Of a DNA stretch of 10,706 bases, positions 1 through 6,037 are shown one piece after another. The notes beneath the pieces were generated by a model, which worked only from the letters and a program-made list of their open reading frames with translations, searched no databases and was not told the DNA's origin. A program made the position numbers and the translations under genes. Origin of the DNA: DATKKX01 sp035542775 (GTDB lineage Bacteria > Planctomycetota > Phycisphaerae > UBA1845 > UTPLA1). The stretch lies in assembly GCA_035542775.1 (NCBI GenBank), contig DATKKX010000422.1, forward strand, positions 1 through 10,706, given 5' to 3'. Each line of letters begins with the position of its first letter. Position 1 is the first letter of the stretch.

Positions 1-71
1 GCGATCCACATGATGACCCTAAGCCGGCTGCCACGACCGACGGCCGCTCCCGCCCCGCCGGCTAGCTCAGG

Positions 72-110
72 CGGCCCGCCGGCCACGGTACCTAACAGAA
101 CTCTAACATC
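72..110 (+). repeat. Direct repeat copy A with Pho-box-like half-sites
   Basis: This copy begins CGGCCCGCCG and ends with CTAACA-GAACT-CTAACA at 92-108, two identical hexamers 11 bp apart. The second copy is at 270-305. Direct repeats of T/C-TAACA with 11-bp periodicity resemble the PhoP box described in Bacillus (TTAACA-like hexamers with about 5 bp between) and, more broadly, OmpR/PhoB-family operators. That resemblance is known biology applied by analogy; regulator and target are not shown by the sequence. Confidence 0.5.
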
Positions 111-123
111 CGGAGTCTTCAGC

Positions 124-143
124 CAAATTCAGGCAAATTCAGG
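124..143 (+). repeat. Tandem 10-bp repeat CAAATTCAGG x2
   Basis: Two perfect head-to-tail copies of CAAATTCAGG lie at 124-133 and 134-143, about 15 bp downstream of the first Pho-box-like element. A 10-bp period places both copies on one helix face, so this could be a protein-binding site. It could equally be a chance micro-duplication. Confidence 0.45.
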
Positions 144-269
144 TTGCTCCAACCGCCGCCGCGCCGGGCGTGGGCCATCTCGTCAACTCGAACCGCGCTT
201 CTGGGCCCAAAAACCGCCATGTCAGCCACCGGGCTTCACCGCCCGCTTCTGGCACAAGCCTGGCCTCGT

Positions 270-305
270 CGGCCCGCCGATCACCCCTAACAGAATGATA
301 ACATC
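270..305 (+). repeat. Direct repeat copy B with Pho-box-like half-sites
   Basis: This is the second copy of the element at 72-110. It shares CGGCCCGCCG at its left end, then CAC, then CCTAACAGAA and TAACATC, with a 3-bp gap and a few substitutions. The half-sites are CTAACA at 287-292 and ATAACA at 298-303, again 11 bp apart. The most conserved part of the two copies is the half-site pair itself (17 of 20 bases), which is what selection on a binding site would leave. The nearest intact gene downstream is the nuclease, about 450 bp away, so the target may be different. Confidence 0.5.
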
Positions 306-676
306 AGCCCGACCCCGGACCCCATTCATCATCGCGGGATGCCTCAGGTCTGGCCGAGAGCCATTCCCCGCCCGGCTCCTGCAGGCCGGCACACAGACGG
401 CAGTGCCGTCGCCCGGAAGCTCACGTTCACCTGCTTGCGGCCATCGGGCAGTTCGGGCAGACATGGGCTCTCCGTTACGGCGCCGCCCACCTGCGGTCCC
501 GAGGTTCGACTGCCCTGCCCCCGCATTCCCTGGAAGTTCTCGCCGTGTGCCCAGGATACCGGACGCGGAGGCGTTGGGGGTGCATCTGAATCGCTCTTGG
601 AGGCGGCCATGCCTACTCTGATTCATCGATATGGCCCCCTAGCCCCGTTCGCGCCCCATCACCAGGAAATGAATCG

Positions 677-693
677 CGGCGAATGCTTCGCCG
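677..693. promoter_or_regulatory. Perfect inverted repeat overlapping the putative -35 region
   Basis: CGGCGAA-TGC-TTCGCCG is a perfect 7-bp inverted repeat around a 3-base centre. It covers the -35 position expected for the TATAAT at 710-715, so a dimeric regulator bound here could block or modulate the promoter. As RNA it would form a compact hairpin, but it would lie upstream of the predicted transcript start. Confidence 0.35.
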
Positions 694-715
694 GAGCATT
701 GCCGGAGGTTATAAT
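687..715 (+). promoter_or_regulatory. Putative sigma-70-type promoter of the secreted nuclease
   Basis: A consensus -10 hexamer TATAAT lies at 710-715. With a 17-bp spacer the -35 is TTCGCC (687-692), matching only three of six consensus bases, which suggests dependence on an activator or low basal activity. The predicted transcript would start near 722 and give a leader of about 30 nt before the ATG at 751. The exact TATAAT in such GC-rich surroundings is the main support. Confidence 0.5.
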
Positions 716-737
716 CCGATGAGAGCTGGAGTCCTTG

Positions 738-743
738 GGAGGT
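738..743 (+). promoter_or_regulatory. Ribosome binding site deciding the start at 751
   Basis: GGAGGT lies 7 nt before the ATG at 751. The in-frame GTG at 742 lies inside this Shine-Dalgarno sequence and cannot be the start that uses it. Confidence 0.7.
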
Positions 744-750
744 GGGAACA

Positions 751-2616
751 ATGTCTTTTGCGACATGGAATGGATTATTTGTTGGCATCCGCCGGGCGGG
801 CGTGGTGGGGGCCTTGGTTCTGGCGGTGATCGGTCTCACAGCGGATTCCGCCTGGGCCATCAAGATCGCTCAATACAACCTTCTGGATTACAGCTCGGGG
901 CGAGGCACGCAGTTCAAGACGATCCTGAATGTGATCCAGCCGGACATCCTGTCCGTGAATGAGATCGCCAATCAGGCCGCGGTGGACTATTTCCTCAACA
1001 ACATCCTCAACGCCGCCGACGGCCCGGGCGGCTACGCCGCGGCGACCTTCCAGGCCGATGGCGGCCTGAACAACGCGCTGTTCTATCGAACCGCCGCGAT
1101 CAGCTATGCGGGCAGCAGCGATCATACCTATCTCGCCACCTCCCCGCGTATCACCGATCGCTGGCGCGTGAAGCTTGTCGGCGGAGATGTGTACCTCTAC
1201 GTTTACACGATGCATCTGCATTCCAGTGATCCCGCTTCCAGGCTCACGCAATGCACCATCGTGCGAAACGACACCAATTCCCTCCCCGACAACACCAGTT
1301 TCGTGCTGTGCGGCGACTTCAACCTGGACAGCAGCTTCGAAACGTCGTACCAGCAGCTCGTGGGCTCACAGACGGACAACAGCGGCCGGGCCTGGGATCC
1401 GATCAACAGTCCGGGGACCTGGCACGAGAACTACTCCTTCCGTGCCATTCACACGCAGAGCCCGCACATGGACAATCCCGATCCTCCTCCCGGCGCAATC
1501 GGGGGCGGCCTGGACGACCGCTTCGACTTTATCCTGATTTCCACGTCCTTGCAGGACGGCCAGGGCTTCGATTACGTGTCGGGCACATACAAGGCCTTCG
1601 GCAATGACGGCCAGCACTTTGACATGGACATCAACGATCCGCCGACGATTCCGGAGGGCGCCGCAGTCGCGAATGCCCTGCACGGCGCGTCGGATCACCT
1701 GCCGGTGAGCCTCGAACTAAGGGCCCCGCCGATCCTGGTGGTTCCCACCGCCCTGCCTTTCGGCACCGTGCTCGTGGGGGCATCCAGCCCCGACAACGAA
1801 GCGATCCTTCACGTCCAGAACGGCGGCACGCCCCCGGGTCTCGATCTGACCTACAGCTTTACCACCGTCCCATCCGGCTTCACGGTCATCGGCGGGACGG
1901 GCCCGTTCACGCTCTCCCCGGGCGCCAGCCGGGATCACACCATCCAGGTTTCCACGGCTGCGGAGGGCTATCCGCAGGGCTTCCTGCGCATCACCCACAA
2001 CGGCGTGGGTTCGAGCCCCAAGAGCGTGCTGCTGTATGGCACGATCGTACGCCATGCCGTCCCGTCGACCAGCGGCGCATCGCAGGTCCTGACGGCGCCG
2101 CTGAGCTTTGGCACCCACCCCATCGGCGGATTCACTGACCAGACGGCGTCGGTCTACAACCTGGGCTACGCCGATTTGCAGTCGCTGTTGCAGGTGTACG
2201 CCTACAACATCACCGGCCAGGATGCGGCCCGGTTCAGCGTGATGAACTTCGCATCGACGAATGTGGGCGGCACGCCTGCCCCCTTCTCGGTTCACTTCAG
2301 CGATGCCGGCGCATCGGGCCGAACCTATACCGCCGCCCTCCAGTTCTCGACGCGAGACGACACCACGCTGAGGGGATGGACCAACCTCGCGTCACTCACG
2401 TTCAACCTGAGTGCCGTGGTGCAGGCGTCGGGCATCAAGGGTGACATGGACGGCAACGGCTCCGTCCAGCCGGCGGATATCCCGATCTTCGTGGGCGTCC
2501 TGCTCGACCCGGCAGGGGCCACTTCCGCTCAGCAATGGGCGGCGGACATGAACGGCGACGGCGTTGACGACGGCGATGACTGCCAGTTGTTCGTGAACGC
2601 GCTGCTGGGATCTTGA
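751..2616 (+). CDS. Secreted endonuclease/exonuclease/phosphatase-family protein with Ig-like domains and dockerin-like C-terminus
   Basis: 621 residues, ATG chosen for the GGAGGT 7 nt upstream. Residues 1-36 form a signal peptide ending S-A-W-A. Residues 37 to about 322 are an endonuclease/exonuclease/phosphatase (EEP) fold with its expected catalytic landmarks: N43, metal-ligand E71, M-H-L-H at 154-157, GDFN at 188-191, DDRFDF at 255-260 and SDHLPV at 314-319. The catalytic core therefore looks intact, and the family cleaves phosphodiester or phosphomonoester bonds (DNA, RNA, sphingomyelin, inositol phosphates) with a divalent metal. Residues about 325-430 and 445-560 look like two Ig-like beta domains of the ASPM-SPD2-Hydin type. 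Residues 562-621 carry two dockerin-like calcium loops (D565-D576 and D599-D610), a typical planctomycete C-terminal module. The enzyme is exported; its substrate cannot be told. It converges with the heme-protein gene ending at 2627. Confidence 0.88.
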   Translation: MSFATWNGLFVGIRRAGVVGALVLAVIGLTADSAWAIKIAQYNLLDYSSGRGTQFKTILNVIQPDILSVNEIANQAAVDYFLNNILNAADGPGGYAAATFQADGGLNNALFYRTAAISYAGSSDHTYLATSPRITDRWRVKLVGGDVYLYVYTMHLHSSDPASRLTQCTIVRNDTNSLPDNTSFVLCGDFNLDSSFETSYQQLVGSQTDNSGRAWDPINSPGTWHENYSFRAIHTQSPHMDNPDPPPGAIGGGLDDRFDFILISTSLQDGQGFDYVSGTYKAFGNDGQHFDMDINDPPTIPEGAAVANALHGASDHLPVSLELRAPPILVVPTALPFGTVLVGASSPDNEAILHVQNGGTPPGLDLTYSFTTVPSGFTVIGGTGPFTLSPGASRDHTIQVSTAAEGYPQGFLRITHNGVGSSPKSVLLYGTIVRHAVPSTSGASQVLTAPLSFGTHPIGGFTDQTASVYNLGYADLQSLLQVYAYNITGQDAARFSVMNFASTNVGGTPAPFSVHFSDAGASGRTYTAALQFSTRDDTTLRGWTNLASLTFNLSAVVQASGIKGDMDGNGSVQPADIPIFVGVLLDPAGATSAQQWAADMNGDGVDDGDDCQLFVNALLGS

Positions 2617-2620
2617 TCGA

Positions 2621-2642
2621 GACCCATTAGGTCGTCTTTTTT
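2621..2642 (+). terminator. Weak intrinsic-terminator-like hairpin after the nuclease gene
   Basis: GACC (2621-2624) and GGTC (2630-2633) can pair around a 5-base loop, followed shortly by six T residues (2637-2642). The stem is only 4 bp, so this is a weak call. It overlaps the last codons of the convergent gene: the T-run is the complement of that gene's C-terminal lysine codons, so it may be fortuitous. Confidence 0.3.
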
Positions 2643-3487
2643 CCAAACCACAGCGAGGCGGACACGCAGAGGATCTGCACGCCCAGACTGGCGCCGAAGA
2701 CGGCTCCAGCCGCCGCGATGACATAGACAAACGGCTCGAACGGGCGGGCCAGCCACCAGGAAGCGAAGTCGAAGCACATTGCCACCATCGGCAGCGGGCC
2801 GACCACCAGCTTGAATCTCTGAGGCAGACCCGTCAGCAGGAACAGGCCGCCGATGATCACGGTGAACACCGGCATCGCCAGGATGTGGGCGTGCGTGATC
2901 TGTACCAGGTCGGCCACGCTCTTCGGCGCCAGGTGCATCATCTTGGATTCGGTGACGACCGGCCCGAGCTCCGGTGCCGCCTCCTTGATCACCAGAACGT
3001 ACTCCGGCTCGGATGAGGAGGACTGAGCATACGGCACATCCGACTCCTCCCCGTCGGTCGCGTTGTGGCACTCGATGCATCGCTGGGCAATAACCTGCTT
3101 GACCGAGGGATCACCCGCCTGATAGACCCCGGCTCGCGCGAAGTCGGCTTCCTGGGCCCCGTCGGCCAGCCACCTGGTCAGCGCCCGCACCGCCGGCTCG
3201 CCGCCCTTTTCGAGCTTCGGCCGCATCTTGCCGCCGGGGCTGGTCATCTTCTGCATGGGTGACGGGTTCTGCTGCTGTGTCTTGGAGGTGACCAGCTTGT
3301 CGATCCCGTGATAGACGCGGCGAAGGTCGTTGAATGTGAGACCGGGCTCCAGATCGGCATCCTGGTGATGCTCGTAGATATTGAGCAGGGCGACAAAGTA
3401 GCCGCAGCCGATCAACGCCAGAAACGGCGTCAGCAGCAGCTTCGCCGTCAGCGGCAGGCTGGCGAGACGAACGGTGTCTGTCATCAT
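2627..3487 (-). CDS. Four-helix membrane protein with one c-type heme motif
   Basis: 286 residues. The ATG at 3487 is chosen because AGGAG lies 6 nt upstream. A GTG at 3580 would overlap the peroxidase stop but has no ribosome binding site and adds a non-protein-like 31 residues. TM1 spans about residues 14-35. A hydrophilic section follows with the heme-attachment motif CIECH (137-141), then three helices at about 200-221, 226-247 and 253-281. Positive charges before TM1, between TM2 and TM3 (QRFK) and at the C-terminus (KK) put the heme section in the periplasm. H199 and H201 (THAHIL) at the start of TM2 could bind a second heme or a quinone; M183 or M184 could be the sixth ligand of heme c. 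It follows the di-heme peroxidase with 89 bp between, so it may exchange electrons with it. I recognise no characterised family; the electron-transfer role is inferred. Confidence 0.85.
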   Translation of the reverse strand: MMTDTVRLASLPLTAKLLLTPFLALIGCGYFVALLNIYEHHQDADLEPGLTFNDLRRVYHGIDKLVTSKTQQQNPSPMQKMTSPGGKMRPKLEKGGEPAVRALTRWLADGAQEADFARAGVYQAGDPSVKQVIAQRCIECHNATDGEESDVPYAQSSSSEPEYVLVIKEAAPELGPVVTESKMMHLAPKSVADLVQITHAHILAMPVFTVIIGGLFLLTGLPQRFKLVVGPLPMVAMCFDFASWWLARPFEPFVYVIAAAGAVFGASLGVQILCVSASLWFGKKTT

Positions 3488-3493
3488 GGCTGG

Positions 3494-3498
3494 CTCCT
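3494..3498 (-). promoter_or_regulatory. Ribosome binding site deciding the start at 3487
   Basis: AGGAG on the minus strand lies 6 nt before the ATG at 3487. This supports the internal start over the GTG at 3580. Confidence 0.6.
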
Positions 3499-3576
3499 GT
3501 GCAAACGTGTGGTGCGCGACCGGGAACCGCGGGCACGGCCCCGCGCCGCCGCCGGGCCGGTCCGTCACCGGATCGG

Positions 3577-4614
3577 TCACGGCAGCTTGGGCGGCTCAAC
3601 GATCGGGTATTTCCCGGACAACGTCTTCAGGAACTCCACCAACTCCTTGATGTTCTCGTCGCTCAGGTTGGCTTCTCGGACGCTCTTGAGCGTGGGGGAC
3701 AGGTTGGGGTTGTCTTTTCCACCCCTGGCCATCAGCCTGACCGCTTCCTCCAGCTTCGACGCGCTGCCGTCATGGAAGTAGGGACCGGTGTCGGCGACGT
3801 TGCGGAGATGCGGCACGCGGAATGACCCCATATCCTTGTCGTTGTTTGTCACCTTCTTGCGCCCCGTATCGGGCTCTTTCTTTTCGGCATCCACGCCGGC
3901 GTTGTAAAATCGCCCGTTGGAGAACACCGGCGGTGAGTGGCAGGTCGCACACTGGCCCGTGTTCATGAAGATCTCCATGCCGCGCTTCTGAACTTCCGTG
4001 AGGGCGTTCTTGTCGCCGGCATCGTAGCAATCATACGGCGTGTCGCCGCTCAGAATGGTTCTCTCGAAGGCGGCGATGGCCTGGGCGACACCCTCCTTGG
4101 TCACGTCAGTGCCGAAGACCTCCTTGAATCGCTTCTGGTATTCGGGAACCTTCCTCAGATTCTCCACCACCAGTTCCATTTTCATGCCCATTTCAATGGG
4201 GTTCTCGATCGGGCCCAGGGCCTGCTCTTCCAGCGTCTTCATCCGGCCATCCCAGAACATCAGCGGCATATGGGCGGCATTGATGATCGTGGGCGCGTTT
4301 CGGCTGCCGATTTGCTTGTGGATGCCGGTGCTGGTGGGCTCGTGCTCAGCCCACGCCTTCTGCGGGTCATGGCAGGTCGCGCAGGCAATGGTCCCATCGC
4401 TGCTCAACCGCCTGTCGAAGTAGAGCATCTTGCCCAGCTCGACCTTCGCGGGCGTCAGGGGATTTTCCTTGGGGACGGCCAGCGGCGGCAAGCCCTTCGG
4501 CTGCTCCGGCGCTGCGGCGCCGGGCGGGGATTGCTGCTGCCCGAATGCGACGGCCATCAGCATTAACACGCACAAGAGAACTATCGGGCAAACCACCCAA
4601 CTGTTGCGGACCAT
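3577..4614 (-). CDS. Periplasmic di-heme cytochrome c peroxidase (CcpA/MauG family)
   Basis: 345 residues, the usual size for bacterial di-heme peroxidases. The ATG at 4614 has AAGGAG 8 nt upstream; an in-frame TTG at 4620 would be only 2 nt from it. Residues 1-25 are a signal peptide, with likely cleavage near A-F-G before a Gln/Pro-rich linker. Two heme c sites are visible, both CATCH, at 78-82 and 222-226, one per cytochrome domain. Other family landmarks are the SRNAPT segment (104-109), FWDGR (120-124), NPIEMG (138-143) and a PYFHDGS block near residue 275. Classical members reduce hydrogen peroxide to water using electrons from small cytochromes or copper proteins; MauG-like relatives instead oxidise protein side chains. 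The sequence alone does not choose between these. It is probably the first gene of a two-gene unit with the membrane heme protein. Confidence 0.92.
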   Translation of the reverse strand: MVRNSWVVCPIVLLCVLMLMAVAFGQQQSPPGAAAPEQPKGLPPLAVPKENPLTPAKVELGKMLYFDRRLSSDGTIACATCHDPQKAWAEHEPTSTGIHKQIGSRNAPTIINAAHMPLMFWDGRMKTLEEQALGPIENPIEMGMKMELVVENLRKVPEYQKRFKEVFGTDVTKEGVAQAIAAFERTILSGDTPYDCYDAGDKNALTEVQKRGMEIFMNTGQCATCHSPPVFSNGRFYNAGVDAEKKEPDTGRKKVTNNDKDMGSFRVPHLRNVADTGPYFHDGSASKLEEAVRLMARGGKDNPNLSPTLKSVREANLSDENIKELVEFLKTLSGKYPIVEPPKLP

Positions 4615-4622
4615 GAGCAACG

Positions 4623-4628
4623 CTCCTT
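4623..4628 (-). promoter_or_regulatory. Ribosome binding site of the peroxidase gene
   Basis: AAGGAG on the minus strand lies 8 nt before the ATG at 4614 and fixes that start. Confidence 0.65.
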
Positions 4629-4659
4629 TCTACCTCGGTGACACATCATCAGGCGGGAA

Positions 4660-4680
4660 TCGGCCGGAATTCCTGGCCGA
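4660..4680. promoter_or_regulatory. Near-perfect palindrome in the leader of the peroxidase gene
   Basis: On the plus strand TCGGCC is followed by the 8-bp palindrome GGAATTCC, one T, and GGCCGA. Apart from that single extra base the 21 bp are fully self-complementary. It sits 46-66 bp upstream of the peroxidase ATG and 39 bp beyond the stop of the flavoprotein gene. It could be an operator, a 5'-leader hairpin, or part of a terminator for the flavoprotein transcript, although no T-run follows on the minus strand. Confidence 0.45.
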
Positions 4681-4681
4681 G

Positions 4682-4710
4682 AGACTACGGTTCTGCGACC
4701 GGCGATGCAA
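4682..4710 (-). promoter_or_regulatory. Possible promoter of the peroxidase operon
   Basis: Reading the minus strand, TTGCAT (4710-4705) and TAGTCT (4687-4682) are separated by 17 bp. Each matches about half of the sigma-70 consensus. The predicted start near 4675 would fall inside the palindrome at 4660-4680, which would suit an operator. The hexamers alone are weak evidence. Confidence 0.3.
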
Positions 4711-4718
4711 GGGCCCGG

Positions 4719-6014
4719 TCAACCCGGTTCAGCCGTGATTGCCTCGGCGGCCGCCGTGCCGGCGACGTGGCCGCTGGCCCAAGCCCACTGGAAGTTGAAG
4801 CCGCCGATCCGCCCGTCCACGTCACAGATTTCGCCGCAGATGTAGAGACGGGGGCAAAGCCGCGACTCCATCGTCTCCAGACGCAGTTCCTTCAGCGGCA
4901 CGCCGCCCGCCGTCACCTCCGCCTGGACGAATCCGCGATCGCCCGTGACCGGCAGACGCAGTTCCGTGACCGCCGCCGCCAGCGACCGCCGCAATTGCCG
5001 GGAAAGGGCTTGAACAGGTGTTTGAGGATCCAGCCCCGCGTGCTCGCACAGCGCCCGCGCCAGTCGCTGCGGCAGGTGATCGCTCAAGAACCGGGCCACG
5101 GCGAGCCTGCCCGCGCGGCCGGCCGACTCTACCAGCTTCTTGTCCATCGATTCAGCCGTCTGGCCGGGCAGCCAATTGATGTACAGGGCGGCGCCGGGAT
5201 CGTCGGCGACAGCGTGGAGGTAATACCGGCTGATGTCCAGCACGCTGGGACCGGACAGGCCGAAGTGCGTGCACAGCGTCGAGTCCGTGAATGTGGTGAG
5301 CCGCTTGCCCGAGCCGGAGCGCAGCTCCAAAGTCGCAGGCGCGCTCAGACCGCTGAGTTGCCGCAGGAAGCAGGACTCATTCAGTACCAGCGGGACCAGG
5401 CCCGGCAGCACCAGCGGCGTTATGCTGTGCCCGAGACCACGGGCGATGCTGTATCCGTGGCCGTCGGAACCTGATTTGGGGAGGCTCTTGCCGCCGGTGG
5501 AGAGAATGACGCGGTCGGCGAGCAGCTCGCCGAAATCGCCGGTTAAGCGAAACCCGCCAGGTGGAGTTGCGGGTGGGGCCAGACTCTTTACCTGCTCGAC
5601 GCGAGCAGGATAGCGAAGCTCCACGCCGGCCTCGCGGGCGGCCTCCAGCAGGGCGCGAAGCACCGAACGGGCGTCGTCGCTCACCGGGAAGAGCTTGCCG
5701 GTTTCCTCGCACTTGAGTTCGACGCCGAGTTGCCGGAAGAACTCGATGGTCCGGGTGACATCGAACCGGCGCAGAACCTTGCGGATGGCGTTTCGTGACG
5801 AGCCGGCGAACGCGGATTCGTCGACCTCGTCATGGGTGACATTACAGCGTCCACCGCCGGCGACGAGGATTTTGGCGCCGAGCTTCCTGGCGCCGTCGAG
5901 TATGACGATCCGCCGGGCCTCCCCCGGTCGCCGCAGATTTCGGCCCGCGGCGATCCCGGCCATGAGGCCGGCCGCGCCTCCGCCGACAATGGCAAGATCA
6001 ACATGCTCGGACAC
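4719..6014 (-). CDS. YhiN/HI0933-type (BaiN/RdsA family) FAD-dependent oxidoreductase
   Basis: 431 residues from a GTG at 6014, a normal length for the family. Any later start would lose the dinucleotide-binding site. Visible landmarks are the N-terminal FAD-binding VGGGAAGL (10-17), the signature GGGRCNVTH (53-61), STGGKSLPKSG in the middle domain, TDSTLCTHFGLSGP before the insertion domain, and the C-terminal TAGGV and GRIGGFNFQWAW (401-412) that close over the flavin. There is no signal peptide, so it is cytoplasmic. The family is widespread in bacteria. The label BaiN comes from a bile-acid dehydroxylation gene, but no such pathway is present here, so the substrate is unknown. The ribosome binding site is weak (a G-run about 12 nt upstream), and the gene starts 23 bp after the secreted paralog ending at 6038, so co-transcription is likely. 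Confidence 0.93.
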   Translation of the reverse strand: MSEHVDLAIVGGGAAGLMAGIAAGRNLRRPGEARRIVILDGARKLGAKILVAGGGRCNVTHDEVDESAFAGSSRNAIRKVLRRFDVTRTIEFFRQLGVELKCEETGKLFPVSDDARSVLRALLEAAREAGVELRYPARVEQVKSLAPPATPPGGFRLTGDFGELLADRVILSTGGKSLPKSGSDGHGYSIARGLGHSITPLVLPGLVPLVLNESCFLRQLSGLSAPATLELRSGSGKRLTTFTDSTLCTHFGLSGPSVLDISRYYLHAVADDPGAALYINWLPGQTAESMDKKLVESAGRAGRLAVARFLSDHLPQRLARALCEHAGLDPQTPVQALSRQLRRSLAAAVTELRLPVTGDRGFVQAEVTAGGVPLKELRLETMESRLCPRLYICGEICDVDGRIGGFNFQWAWASGHVAGTAAAEAITAEPG

Positions 6015-6037
6015 GCCGTTGCTTGCCCCCTGTGCGA

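Larger units (their letters stand above)
1..700. other. Intergenic region without a convincing gene
   Basis: The open frames here (for example 10-621 on the plus strand and 222-626 on the minus strand) give proline/arginine/glycine-rich translations with no recognisable domain, signal peptide or ribosome binding site. They are best explained by high GC content, which keeps stop codons rare. The region does hold structured DNA: a repeat pair containing TAACA-type half-sites (72-110 and 270-305), a 10-bp tandem repeat (124-143) and a perfect 7-bp inverted repeat (677-693). It is probably the upstream control region of the secreted nuclease at 751, the flank of a gene lying off the left edge, or both. 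A small RNA cannot be excluded by reading alone. Confidence 0.6.

Noticed and set aside
196..252. CGCTTCTGG repeated 48 bp apart
   Set aside because: A 9-bp match in GC-rich DNA is too short to support a repeat element by itself.
10..621. Long open frames on both strands in the first 700 bases
   Set aside because: Translations are Pro/Arg/Gly-rich without domains, ribosome binding sites or signal peptides, and several frames are open at once, as expected from GC-rich non-coding DNA.
742..750. GTG start for the secreted nuclease
   Set aside because: It lies within the Shine-Dalgarno sequence that serves the ATG at 751.
775..2295. Minus-strand open frames opposite the nuclease gene
   Set aside because: They are complements of a well-supported gene in GC-rich DNA and show Arg/Ala/Gly-rich, domain-free translations.
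3488..3580. N-terminal extension of the membrane heme protein from GTG 3580, overlapping the peroxidase stop
   Set aside because: There is no ribosome binding site, the added residues look like translated spacer, and a good AGGAG precedes the ATG at 3487.
3065..4566. Plus-strand open frames opposite the heme-protein genes
   Set aside because: They run antisense to genes with clear CxxCH and family motifs and have no recognisable content of their own.
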